NCBI GenBank assembly: GCA_041395665.1
Contig: JAWLAB010000001.1
Coordinates: 381,828 to 445,827 of the forward strand
Source of the DNA: Pseudomonadales bacterium
GTDB lineage: Bacteria > Pseudomonadota > Gammaproteobacteria > Pseudomonadales > UBA7239
DNA: 64,000 nt
Direction: 5' to 3'
How positions within the stretch are numbered: the stretch's first letter is position 1; every line of letters starts with the position of its first letter. Under the pieces are notes generated by a model. It was not told the origin of the DNA, ran no database searches, and saw only the letters and a program-made list of their open reading frames with translations. Of this stretch, positions 1 through 8,462 are shown one piece after another. Made by a program: the position numbers and the translations under genes.

Positions 1-157
1 CGGTTATGTCCTCGAGCCGATATTGAAAACCATCCGGATGTATCTCGTTCACTGCCGGTGTGCATGTCCGTTAAACGGAAAGCCTAAAGGCAATGCTGAT
101 ACAGCCACCTTGAACCTTGGGTTCAAGGCCACACCGGCAGCGGCATCTTGGGCTCCT
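1..157 (+). ncRNA. ssrS: 6S RNA (ssrS), 5' end missing
   Basis: The first ~157 bases match the 6S RNA pattern of pseudomonads: a left-arm segment with GTCCTCGAGCCGATA, then the conserved right-arm block CACCTTGAACCTTGGGTTCA near 107-127, then the closing GGCATCTTGGGCTCC. 6S RNA mimics an open promoter and sequesters sigma70 RNA polymerase in stationary phase. Roughly 20-30 bases of the 5' arm lie before the window. The 3' end is estimated from the closing stem, not defined by a terminator. The call rests on recalled family sequence, not on a covariance search. Confidence 0.8.
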
Positions 158-196
158 CTTATTTATCCCCTTATATTTCCCTGCAAATTCAATTAC

Positions 197-1711
197 TTAA
201 CCGAGAAATAGTTGGTAGGCGGCGTTGCCTGTTTCTTCCTGCCAAGGGTAGTTCAGTGCGTTCAAAGACTGCGCCAACTGTGCGTATTCCTCTGGCGGCA
301 CCTGCAAACCGACTAGCACGCGACCGTCGGCCGCGCCGTGATTGCGGTAGTGGAACAGCGAGATATTCCAGTGCTGACCGAGATTGTTGAGGAAGTGCAT
401 CAGCGCACCGGGGCGCTCTGGAAATTCAAAACGGAACAGTCGTTCGTCAGAAATGGTGGGCGCGTGACCGCCGACCATGTGGCGGATATGCAGCTTCGCC
501 ATTTCATCGTCGGTCATATCCAGCGCCATGTAGCCGTTGCTGTCGAGCTCGCGTAGCAGTTCACGGCGGTCATCACTGTTCGCCGCCACTTGCACGCCAA
601 CAAAAATATGCGCCTGTTTTTTATCTGCGTAACGATAATTAAATTCCGTGATATTGCGTTTGCCGAGCAGGCGACAAAACGCTTTGAAGCTGCCCGGTTT
701 TTCGGGGATGGTGACTGCTAATACCACTTCGCGCTGCTCGCCAATTTCGGTGCGCTCAGAGATATAACGCAGGCGATCAAAATTGATATTGGCTCCGCTG
801 TTAATCGCCACCAAATTTTCATCGCGCAGTGATTGTTCGGCGGCGTATTTTTTTAAACCCGCGAGTGCCAACGCGCCTGACGGTTCGGCGATAGAGCGCG
901 TGTCTTCAAAAATATCTTTGATAGACGCGCAGATTTCATCGGTGCTGACCGTGATCACGCCATCGATGGTTTTTTTGATCACGCGAAAAGTTTCTTCGCC
1001 GATTTGCGCAACCGCTGTGCCATCGGCAAACAAGCCCACTTGCGGCAGTTTGACGCGTTTTTTCTGCTGCATGGCAGCGGCGAGGCAAGCGGATTCCTCG
1101 GCTTCTACCGCAAAAATTTTGACATCGGGGCGCACAAATTTGATGTAAGCCGCAACACCTGCGCACAAACCACCACCGCCGACAGGAATGAAAACCGCGT
1201 GCAAGTTGTCGGGATGCTGGCGCAAAATTTCCATGCCCACGGTGCCCTGCCCTGCGATCACATCGGGATCGTCGTACGGGTGCACATAAGTCATGCCTTT
1301 TTCTTGCATCAACTGCTGTGCGTGCGCGGAAGCTTCGTCGTAGGTATCGCCGTGCAAAATCACTTTGGCACCGCGCGCTTTCACCGCTTCCACTTTGATC
1401 GCTGGCGTGGTGCGCGGCATCACAATGAAGGCTTTGACATTCATGCGCGCCGCAGCCAGTGCCACGCCCTGTGCGTGATTGCCAGCAGAAGCGGTTACTA
1501 CGCCACGCGCCAGCGCTTCATCCGACAGCTGGCACATTTTGTTGTACGCGCCGCGCAACTTGAACGAAAAAACTGGCTGCAAATCTTCACGCTTCAATAG
1601 AATCTGGTTGCCACTGCGTGTGGAGAGTGAGCGCATGGGGTCTAGCGGGGTTTCTTGTGCAACATCGTAGACGCGCGCGTTGAGAATGCGCTTGATATAG
1701 GTGTGTGGCAT
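197..1711 (-). CDS. ilvA: Threonine ammonia-lyase, biosynthetic
   Basis: Deaminates L-threonine to 2-oxobutanoate, the first committed step of isoleucine synthesis, in the cytoplasm with pyridoxal phosphate. The 504-residue product has the PLP lysine in SFKLRGAYNK (about K51), the SAGNHAQG substrate loop, a GGGGL phosphate-binding loop, and two C-terminal ACT-like regulatory domains starting near residues 325 and 420, as in the long isoleucine-inhibited form. The frame extends upstream to 1783, but ATG 1711 is chosen because GGAGG lies about five bases before it. It converges on the 6S RNA and is divergent from the DUF2505 gene. Confidence 0.95.
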   Translation of the reverse strand: MPHTYIKRILNARVYDVAQETPLDPMRSLSTRSGNQILLKREDLQPVFSFKLRGAYNKMCQLSDEALARGVVTASAGNHAQGVALAAARMNVKAFIVMPRTTPAIKVEAVKARGAKVILHGDTYDEASAHAQQLMQEKGMTYVHPYDDPDVIAGQGTVGMEILRQHPDNLHAVFIPVGGGGLCAGVAAYIKFVRPDVKIFAVEAEESACLAAAMQQKKRVKLPQVGLFADGTAVAQIGEETFRVIKKTIDGVITVSTDEICASIKDIFEDTRSIAEPSGALALAGLKKYAAEQSLRDENLVAINSGANINFDRLRYISERTEIGEQREVVLAVTIPEKPGSFKAFCRLLGKRNITEFNYRYADKKQAHIFVGVQVAANSDDRRELLRELDSNGYMALDMTDDEMAKLHIRHMVGGHAPTISDERLFRFEFPERPGALMHFLNNLGQHWNISLFHYRNHGAADGRVLVGLQVPPEEYAQLAQSLNALNYPWQEETGNAAYQLFLG

Positions 1712-1830
1712 GGGTTCCTCCAGTGCGTGCATGGTATCGGTCGCTGCGATGCAAGGAAAGCAATGACTTGTAGTGACTGTCATCGTTTAGTATTTTGATT
1801 CATCCCATGTATTACACAAAGGAGCAGGCA

Positions 1831-2313
1831 GTGACGATTACCCATCATTTTGAGCAGGATGCCGACGAAGTTTTTGCCGCCATGACCAATGCCGAATGGC
1901 TGCAACAGCGCTGTGCGGATTTGGGTGAGAAAAATATTAGTTGTGAGGTAGAAGAACAGGGTCGCAAAACCAGTGTGAACCTGACGCGCACGGTAAAACG
2001 CGATTTACCTAAAGTGCTGGCGGCAATGTTTAACGCCGAAAATACGCTCAACATGAAAGAGTTGTGGGAGACCGTGGGCAGTACGCACATGGGAAGCTAT
2101 AGCGTGGATGTAGTCGGGCAGCCCGTGGTGTTGTCCGCACGCTTTAAATTGAAGCCCAATGCCGATGGCGGCTGTGATTACAGCATCGACTATCAATGCA
2201 AGGCGAGCATTCCCTTGGTGGGTAAAAAAGTGGAGGAGTTTATTATTTCGCAAACAGCGAATGGTTTGGAGCAAGAAATTAACTGGTTGAAGAAAAAACT
2301 TAGCAGTAAATGA
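1831..2313 (+). CDS. DUF2505 family protein
   Basis: The 160-residue product resembles DUF2505 proteins, which have a START/SRPBCC-like fold and no established function: it opens with ITHHFEQDADEVFAAMT and contains the ELWETVGSTHMGSYS stretch and a lysine-rich C-terminus. The frame is open from TTG 1795 and includes ATG 1810, but GTG 1831 is preferred because AAAGGAG lies 6-7 bases upstream and the family starts there. No signal peptide or membrane segment is seen. It is followed 18 bases later by the methyltransferase gene on the same strand, probably in one transcript. No substrate can be inferred. Confidence 0.7.
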   Translation: MTITHHFEQDADEVFAAMTNAEWLQQRCADLGEKNISCEVEEQGRKTSVNLTRTVKRDLPKVLAAMFNAENTLNMKELWETVGSTHMGSYSVDVVGQPVVLSARFKLKPNADGGCDYSIDYQCKASIPLVGKKVEEFIISQTANGLEQEINWLKKKLSSK

Positions 2314-2331
2314 AATAAGGATTCAACGCTC

Positions 2332-3057
2332 GTGGAATTAGTCGAATACCAGTTAATGGATGCACTGGAACAAGAGTTCTGGTGGTATCGCGGTTTACAT
2401 GCAGTCATTGCTGAACGCTTGCTGCAATTAAATTTACCCGCGCAAGACAAAGTATTGGATGCGGGTTGCGGCACTGGCGGCGTGTTGGCGCATTGGCAAA
2501 AAATTGCATCGCAATATACCTACGCTGGTTTGGAATGGCACAGCGATGCCGCCGCGATGGCGGAGAAAAAAACCAGCTTGCCGATTGTGCGCGGCAGCGT
2601 GAACGCGATGCCTTATGCCGATGGTGAATTTGCTGCGATTTTTTCGCAGGATGTGATCTGTCATCGCAATGTTGATGAAGCGGCGATGCTGCGCGAGTGT
2701 CATCGCTGCCTGCAATCCGGCGGGCATTTGTTGTTGAATGTGGCGGCTTATCAATGGATGACTTCGGCACACGATGTGCATGTGCACGCCGATCGTCGTT
2801 ACACCACAACAAGACTGCGCCAGTTATTGCATGAAAACGGTTTTGAAGTGGTCGATGCAGGTTATTGGAACAGTTTGTTGTTTCCCTTGATGGTTTTGCA
2901 CCGCATGACAGTTGGAAAAAATAAAACCGAAAGCGATGTAGCGCCCATACCTGCGTGGCAAAATAATTTGTTCTATAAAATTCTTGATAGCGAACGCCGT
3001 TGGCGCTTGCGTCTGCCGTTTGGCGGCTCCGCTTGGATACACGGGAGAAAACGGTGA
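2332..3057 (+). CDS. Class I SAM-dependent methyltransferase
   Basis: The 241-residue product has the Rossmann motif I VLDAGCGTGGVL at about residues 41-52, a downstream acidic motif and the PYADGEFAAIFSQDVICH motif IV/post-I region of UbiE-type methyltransferases. The start is GTG 2332 behind AAGGA. Its stop overlaps the start of the glycosyltransferase (GTGA at 3054-3057), so the two are translationally coupled and probably act on the same lipid or glycan. The acceptor molecule cannot be read from the sequence. Confidence 0.8.
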   Translation: MELVEYQLMDALEQEFWWYRGLHAVIAERLLQLNLPAQDKVLDAGCGTGGVLAHWQKIASQYTYAGLEWHSDAAAMAEKKTSLPIVRGSVNAMPYADGEFAAIFSQDVICHRNVDEAAMLRECHRCLQSGGHLLLNVAAYQWMTSAHDVHVHADRRYTTTRLRQLLHENGFEVVDAGYWNSLLFPLMVLHRMTVGKNKTESDVAPIPAWQNNLFYKILDSERRWRLRLPFGGSAWIHGRKR

Positions 3058-4034
3058 GTTACACAGAAATCAGCGGCGAGAAAACCGTGTTTGATTTTGC
3101 GTTGTCTATTGTTGTGCCTGTGTATAACGGCGCGAGCTCCATTGGTGTGTTGGTGGATGCGCTGGCAAAATTAGAAGTGGAAGGCGGTTTGGAAATTGTG
3201 CTGGTCAATGATGGCAGCCCAGACAATTCACTTGCCGTGTGTCGCGAGCTTTGCCAAAAAAATGCTGTGGCATTGACGGTTGTGAATCTCTCCCGAAATT
3301 TTGGCGAACACAATGCAGTGATGGCGGGCTACACGCATGCGCGCGGTGAATACATCATCAATATGGATGATGATTTGCAAAATCCACCGGAAGAAGTCGT
3401 TAATTTATGGCGGCACGCACATACGCATCAATATGATGCTGTGTACACTTTTTATGAAGAAAAGCAGCACGAGAGTTGGCGCAATCTCGGCAGCAAGTTA
3501 ACTAACTGGTGTGCCGATTGGGTAATCGATAAGCCAAAGGGTTTATACCTCTCCAGCTTTCGCTGCGTGAGCGCATTTCTCGCGCAAAAAATTGTCGAAC
3601 ACCATGGCCCTTTCCCGTATGTAGACGGTTTAATTTTTCAAATCACACGCAATGTCGGTACGCTGGCAGTGCAACATTTACCGCGCGCCAATGGTGAAAG
3701 TAACTATACTTTGACGCGTTTAATGCGTTTATTTTTGTCCATGCTGCTCAACTTTTCTGTCGTACCTTTACGCATTGGAACGCTGATTGGTGTGTTGTTG
3801 TCTGGTGCGGGTTTGTTGGGTCTGCTGGTTATTTTGATCGAAGCGATGTTTGCGGATGTGCCGCGCGGTTGGGCTTCGATGATGGCGGGTGTACTGACAT
3901 TAACCGGCGTGCAGTTGATGATGCTCGGTGTGATCGGTGAATACCTCGGCCGTATGTTTCTCACCATCAATAAAAAACCGCAATTCGTGGTGCGCGATAT
4001 AGAGCGCAACGCCAAGGCCAAACACGGCGCATAA
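3054..4034 (+). CDS. GT2 family polyprenyl-phosphate glycosyltransferase
   Basis: The 326-residue product is a DPM1/ArnC/GtrB-type glycosyltransferase that moves a sugar from a nucleotide donor to a polyprenyl phosphate at the inner membrane. It shows the nucleotide-binding start LSIVVPVYNGASSI, the VNLSRNFGEHNAVMAGY motif, the metal-binding NMDDDLQNPPEEV, and two hydrophobic helices near the C-terminus (about residues 230-290). GTG 3054 is chosen because GGGAGA precedes it and it overlaps the methyltransferase stop; the frame itself is open further upstream. A GtrA-like flippase is encoded far away at 15066, so a direct link is not shown. Confidence 0.85.
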   Translation: MSYTEISGEKTVFDFALSIVVPVYNGASSIGVLVDALAKLEVEGGLEIVLVNDGSPDNSLAVCRELCQKNAVALTVVNLSRNFGEHNAVMAGYTHARGEYIINMDDDLQNPPEEVVNLWRHAHTHQYDAVYTFYEEKQHESWRNLGSKLTNWCADWVIDKPKGLYLSSFRCVSAFLAQKIVEHHGPFPYVDGLIFQITRNVGTLAVQHLPRANGESNYTLTRLMRLFLSMLLNFSVVPLRIGTLIGVLLSGAGLLGLLVILIEAMFADVPRGWASMMAGVLTLTGVQLMMLGVIGEYLGRMFLTINKKPQFVVRDIERNAKAKHGA

Positions 4035-4037
4035 ATC

Positions 4038-5927
4038 ATGTCTCTTTTACGCTTAGAAAAAGTCGAACTGGCTTTCGGCACGCATGTGCTGTTCGATCAA
4101 GTCAGTGTCAATATTGCCGCCGGTGATCGCATCGGTTTGTTGGGACGCAACGGTGCGGGTAAATCGTCATTGCTGCGCATGATTGCCAATCGCCAACAAC
4201 CCGATAGCGGCCAAGTGTGGCGCACCGCCGGTTTATGTGTTGCAGAGTTATTGCAAGAATTGCCGGACGCAACGGAACAAACAGTGTATGACTGGGTGGC
4301 GAGCGGCTTGCAAGAAGCGGGCGAATATTTATCGCAATACCATCATTTATTGACCGAAGATTTATCGGATGCCGCCGTGTTGGCGCGTTTGCAACAAGTG
4401 CAAACCGCGTTAGAAGCCGCTGACGGTTGGCGATTGCAACAGCGCGTGGACAGTGTGTTGACGCGCTTACAGTTGCCGGCGGATGCAGCATTGTCCAGTT
4501 TATCGGGCGGGTGGCGTCGTCGCGCAGCTTTAGCGCGCGCACTGGTCCAACAGCCGGATATTTTGTTATTGGATGAACCGACCAACCATCTCGATATCGA
4601 AGCGATTACTTGGCTGGAACAAGAGATCAGCAACTTTCCGGGCGCGGTAATTTTGGTGACGCACGATCGCAGTTTTTTGCAAAAAACCGCTACGCAAATT
4701 TGGGAAGTGGATCGCGGGCAAGTGTTTGTTTGGCGCGGAGATTATCGTGGCTTTCTCGACTACCGCGAACAGCGTTTAGCTTCCGAAGAAAAAACCAATA
4801 GCGAGTTCGATAAAAAGCTTGCCGAAGAAGAGCGTTGGATACGCACGGGTGTTAAAGCGCGGCGCACGCGCAACGAAGGTCGAGTGCGCGCGTTGGAAAA
4901 AATGCGTGAACAACGCGCAGCGCGGCGTGAACAAACCGGCTCTGCGCGTATGCAGCTCGATCAAGCGGCGCAGTCGGGCAAGTTGATTGCGGAGTTGGAT
5001 CGCGTCAGTTTTTCGGTGAGCGAGCGCGACATCATCAAAGATTTGTCTGTCTCGGTGATGCGCGGTGATCGCATCGGTTTGATCGGCCCGAATGGCAGCG
5101 GCAAAAGCACGCTGCTGAAATTAATTCTCGGCGAGTTGTCACCTACAGCAGGTGACATTAAACGCGGCACAAAACTGCAAGTAGCGTATTTCGATCAATT
5201 GCGCGCCACTTTAGATTTGCAAGCCACGGCGGTGGACAATGTCGGCGGTGGACGCGATTTTATCGACATCAATGGCAAGTCATTGCATGTCATCAGTTAT
5301 CTGAATAACTTTTTATTTGAAGCGGCGCGTTTGCGCACGCCAGTGTGGCGTTTGTCGGGTGGCGAACAAAACCGTTTGATTTTGGCGAAGTTATTCAGCC
5401 AACCCGCAAATTTGTTGGTGTTGGATGAGCCGACTAACGATTTGGATTTAGAAACACTAGAGTTGTTGGAAGAATTGCTGTGCGATTTTGATGGCACGGT
5501 GTTGTTGGTCAGTCACGATCGCAGCTTTGTCGATAACGTCGTCACCAGCACCTTGGTATTTGAAGGCGATGGAGTCATCAACGAATACGTCGGCGGCTAC
5601 AGTGATTGGCAGGCAGCGGTAGCCAACACTGCAAAAAAATCCACACAGCCCGTAGCGGCACAGCAAAAAGCTGTGTCATCGGTTGTTGCGCCAGAAAAAT
5701 CAGCGGTCAGTAAGTTGTCGTATAAATTGCAGCGCGAGTTACAAGAACTGCCGACAAAAATTGAAACGCTGGAAAGTGACATCGCCGCGCTGACGGCGCA
5801 GATGCAAGAACCGGCTTTCTACACGCAAACGCAGCAGCAAACTAATACCGTGCTGGAAGCGTTGGCAAAAAAACAGACGGAATTGGATGCTTGCTATACG
5901 CGCTGGACGGAGTTGGAGAGCGCTTAG
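4038..5927 (+). CDS. uup: ABC-F ATPase Uup
   Basis: The 629-residue soluble protein has two ABC domains and no membrane segments, as in ABC-F ribosome-associated ATPases. The first Walker A is GRNGAGKSSL, with LSGGWRRRAALARAL and LLLDEPTNHLDIEAI. The second set is GPNGSGKSTLL, LSGGEQNRLILAKL and LVLDEPTNDLDLETL. The charged interdomain linker and the C-terminal coiled coil (about 545-629) point to Uup rather than EttA. Uup is linked to precise transposon excision and to ribosome or DNA transactions. It starts three bases after the glycosyltransferase stop, and it converges on the sensor kinase gene with only seven bases between them. Confidence 0.9.
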   Translation: MSLLRLEKVELAFGTHVLFDQVSVNIAAGDRIGLLGRNGAGKSSLLRMIANRQQPDSGQVWRTAGLCVAELLQELPDATEQTVYDWVASGLQEAGEYLSQYHHLLTEDLSDAAVLARLQQVQTALEAADGWRLQQRVDSVLTRLQLPADAALSSLSGGWRRRAALARALVQQPDILLLDEPTNHLDIEAITWLEQEISNFPGAVILVTHDRSFLQKTATQIWEVDRGQVFVWRGDYRGFLDYREQRLASEEKTNSEFDKKLAEEERWIRTGVKARRTRNEGRVRALEKMREQRAARREQTGSARMQLDQAAQSGKLIAELDRVSFSVSERDIIKDLSVSVMRGDRIGLIGPNGSGKSTLLKLILGELSPTAGDIKRGTKLQVAYFDQLRATLDLQATAVDNVGGGRDFIDINGKSLHVISYLNNFLFEAARLRTPVWRLSGGEQNRLILAKLFSQPANLLVLDEPTNDLDLETLELLEELLCDFDGTVLLVSHDRSFVDNVVTSTLVFEGDGVINEYVGGYSDWQAAVANTAKKSTQPVAAQQKAVSSVVAPEKSAVSKLSYKLQRELQELPTKIETLESDIAALTAQMQEPAFYTQTQQQTNTVLEALAKKQTELDACYTRWTELESA

Positions 5928-5934
5928 AGAGCAC

Positions 5935-7296
5935 TTAGATAACTACAGGCAGTACAACGGTAAACGTGGTGTTGCCGGTTGAAGATTCGACGCTAATCTT
6001 GCCTTTGTGCGCAGCAATAATGGATTGTGTGATAGCCAGACCCAAGCCCATGCCATCACTCGGTGATGAGCGCACTGCATCGGCGCGATAGAAGCGGTTA
6101 AACAAGCGCGGCAGATGTTCGGGTGAAATGGTTTCCCCTTGATTGCTAATCGCAACGTGAACGGCGCACGCCTCAGTGTGAATCACAATGTGTATGGATG
6201 AGTGTGCGGTTGCATGTTGAATAGCATTACTCAATAAATTGCCAAACGCACGGCGCAGCATTAAAGCATCACCCATACAGGTTGCCTCACCTGTTACGCA
6301 GAGCTGGATATTTTTTTCATCGGCCAGCACACCATAAAAATCACACAAGGCGCGAATGTCTTTTCCTAAGGCAATGGATGCTCTGCTAGGAATAATGAGG
6401 CCGTGATCGGCTTTGGCGAGAAACAGCATGTCACTAATCATGCGCGCCAAGCGCTCGTATTCTTCGTAATTGGTGTAGAGAATTTCTTTGTAATCCGCCG
6501 CGCTGCGCTCTTTGGTCAGCGACACTTGTGTTTGGATCATCAAATTGTTGATCGGTGTGCGCAGTTCGTGTGCGAGATCGGCGGAAAATTCTGACAGCCG
6601 CATCAACGAGTCGCCGATGCGATTCAGCAAATCATTGAAAGCGGTTGCCAATGCGCGCAATTCCACGGGCATATCGTCTGGCTGTAAACGGTGATCCAAT
6701 TGTTGCGCCGAGCTGTGCGTGACGAGTTCGGTCATCGTTTGCAGCGGCGCTAAACCGCGCCGCGCAATCAGTACGCCGAGTACGGCCATGGCGCTCAAGC
6801 CGCCCAAACCAATGGCGAGCAATTCGCGTTCAAAAGAGCGCAAAAATTGTTGGTGGTGACTGATGTCAATCCCGACAGTCATTTTGTAGCCCGCTGCTGA
6901 AGTGGCCGAGATGCCGCGATAGGGTGTGCCATCGGTCTCCCATGTGCGTGCGTTGCGCTGGTGTTGTGGAATAACGGCGTGACCGGATTGATACCAGAGT
7001 TGATCGTCAGGCGTGTCAATGCGCACCAGCAGATCATGATGGCCAATCAGGGCGCGATCCAATTCGCGCTTAATTTTTTGTTCATCGCTGTGTGGATGGA
7101 CTTCCGCCAGCGTTTGCTGAATCAACTCCAATTTGCCTGCCATTTGCATCTCGTCCATTTGCGTGAAATGGCGATCGACAGCGACGCGTATCATGACACC
7201 CATGGCAGTGAGAACAGCAGCCGTCAACAGCGCGAATAGCAGTGAAATGCGAAAAACAATCGAGCGGGTGGCGCTCAAGCCATCACGAAGACGCAT
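5935..7296 (-). CDS. Heavy-metal sensor histidine kinase (CusS/CopS type)
   Basis: The 453-residue inner-membrane kinase has a first membrane helix near residues 16-37, a periplasmic sensor of about 130 residues, a second helix near 160-180, a HAMP domain, the H-box HELRTPINNL, the N-box NLLSNAIQHA and the G-box DGMGLGLAITQSI. This is the layout of the heavy-metal sensor family that autophosphorylates when periplasmic copper or silver rises. The start overlaps the regulator gene by 14 bases, so they are cotranscribed. The copper operon beginning 75 bases beyond the regulator makes copper the likely signal. Confidence 0.88.
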   Translation of the reverse strand: MRLRDGLSATRSIVFRISLLFALLTAAVLTAMGVMIRVAVDRHFTQMDEMQMAGKLELIQQTLAEVHPHSDEQKIKRELDRALIGHHDLLVRIDTPDDQLWYQSGHAVIPQHQRNARTWETDGTPYRGISATSAAGYKMTVGIDISHHQQFLRSFERELLAIGLGGLSAMAVLGVLIARRGLAPLQTMTELVTHSSAQQLDHRLQPDDMPVELRALATAFNDLLNRIGDSLMRLSEFSADLAHELRTPINNLMIQTQVSLTKERSAADYKEILYTNYEEYERLARMISDMLFLAKADHGLIIPSRASIALGKDIRALCDFYGVLADEKNIQLCVTGEATCMGDALMLRRAFGNLLSNAIQHATAHSSIHIVIHTEACAVHVAISNQGETISPEHLPRLFNRFYRADAVRSSPSDGMGLGLAITQSIIAAHKGKISVESSTGNTTFTVVLPVVI

Positions 7297-7966
7297 GCGC
7301 TATTTCCATCACATAGCCCATGCCGCGCACGGTGTGAATTAACGGTTGCTCAAATCCGGCATCGACTTTGTTGCGCAGACGTTTGATAGCAACTTCCACC
7401 ACATTGGTGTCGCTGTCGAAGTTCATGTCCCACACTTGAGAGGCAATCAATGAGCGCGGCAAAATTTCACCGCTGCGGCGCATCAGTAATTCCAGCAGCG
7501 CGAATTCTTTGGCAGTTAAATCGATGCGTTGCTCGGCGCGCGTGGCGCGACGACGGCGCAAGTCCAGCGACAAATCTGCAATGTGCAAGGTGTCTTCCTC
7601 GAGCTGTTTGCCGCGCCGCAGCAGCGTGCGAATTCTGGCCAGTAATTCCGCAAAAGCAAAAGGTTTGACGAGGTAATCATCGGCACCTAAATCCAAGCCT
7701 TTGATGCGATCTTCCACGTGGTCGCGCGCGGTTAAAAACAACACCGGCAGCGTTTTCCCCGCTTGGCGGATGGCGGATAACACTTGCCAGCCATCAAAGC
7801 TGGGCAGTGCGACATCCAAAATCACCAGCGCGTAATCGTCTTGCAACGCACAGCTCATGCCGGTCAGACCGTCCTGCACCCAATCGGTGAGATAACCGGC
7901 TTCTGTTAAGCCCTGCTTGAGGTAGTTGCCCGTTTTGGCTTCGTCTTCAATCAACAAAATCTTCAT
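7283..7966 (-). CDS. OmpR-family copper response regulator (CusR/CopR type)
   Basis: The 227-residue protein has an N-terminal receiver domain with the acidic pocket EDE (7-9), phospho-acceptor D51 in VILDVALPSFDGW and the switch lysine in LVKPFAFAEL. The C-terminal winged-helix domain ends VIHTVRGMGYVME-like, as expected for this family. It lies upstream of and overlaps the sensor gene, and is divergent from the copper-resistance operon. It probably binds the inverted repeat at 7977-7995 and activates both directions. Confidence 0.9.
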   Translation of the reverse strand: MKILLIEDEAKTGNYLKQGLTEAGYLTDWVQDGLTGMSCALQDDYALVILDVALPSFDGWQVLSAIRQAGKTLPVLFLTARDHVEDRIKGLDLGADDYLVKPFAFAELLARIRTLLRRGKQLEEDTLHIADLSLDLRRRRATRAEQRIDLTAKEFALLELLMRRSGEILPRSLIASQVWDMNFDSDTNVVEVAIKRLRNKVDAGFEQPLIHTVRGMGYVMEIAHASS

Positions 7967-7976
7967 GGCTGCTCAG

Positions 7977-7995
7977 ATTACAAAATTGTCATTTT
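7977..7995. promoter_or_regulatory. CusR/CopR-type operator
   Basis: The sequence ATTACAAAATTGTCATTTT is close to the known CusR box, an inverted repeat AAAATGACAA-NN-TTGTCATTTT. The right half is perfect and the left half differs by a T for G. It lies 10 bases upstream of the regulator start and 90-100 bases before the copper operon, between the divergent genes. The match is to a recalled consensus; binding is inferred. Confidence 0.6.
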
Positions 7996-8091
7996 CGCGT
8001 CATCTTGTTGTTGGCGATAGGAGCGCACTATAGGCCTATCATCAAGCAACAGCAGAGGTAACACCATGTGTCACCATACACCACTCCCTGC

Positions 8092-8462
8092 ATGGTCTAA
8101 AGCAATACACGGCAAGAACATTGCTGGGTCTGTCGGTATTTCTGTTGTCGGCATGTGCAATAACAACACCAGCGCCTAGTGTGTACCACAACACCATTAT
8201 GCGCGGACAAATTTTATCGCTAGAAGGAAATGTCGGTGTGATTTGTATAGGGAAAAACGATAACGCAGCCGTGGGACAAGTGTTAGAGGTTGTGCGGCAC
8301 AAACCGCGCACTGCTGGCGGCATGCGCCGTGCAAAAACTTTTGAGCGGATCACAGTGGGCAAAGTAAAAATTGCCAGTATCGTTGACGATCACTACTCAG
8401 ATGTTGAAGTCATTTCTGGCGATGTGCGTGAAACAGATACGGTTGAGTTAAGCGCGCGATGA
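8092..8462 (+). CDS. Small putative lipoprotein at head of copper operon (frame of start unclear)
   Basis: The open frame from 8121 encodes a hydrophobic stretch ending in the lipobox LLSACA and then about 100 residues with GQVLEV, VGKVKIASIVDDHYSD and ISGDVRETDTVELS. I do not recognise a named family, but position suggests a periplasmic or outer-membrane copper-resistance accessory. The only start in frame is TTG 8121, which would leave no positive n-region. Reading upstream gives GLKQYTARTLLGL directly after ATG 8092, one base out of frame, so a missing G in the ATGG run would restore a proper signal peptide. An ATG at 8066 with a good AGAGG is also one base out of frame. Confidence 0.5.

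Noticed and set aside
1004..1600. 198-residue plus-strand open frame inside ilvA
   Set aside because: It is antisense to a perfectly conserved gene, lacks a ribosome-binding site and is rich in His/Phe/Ala as expected for a shadow frame.
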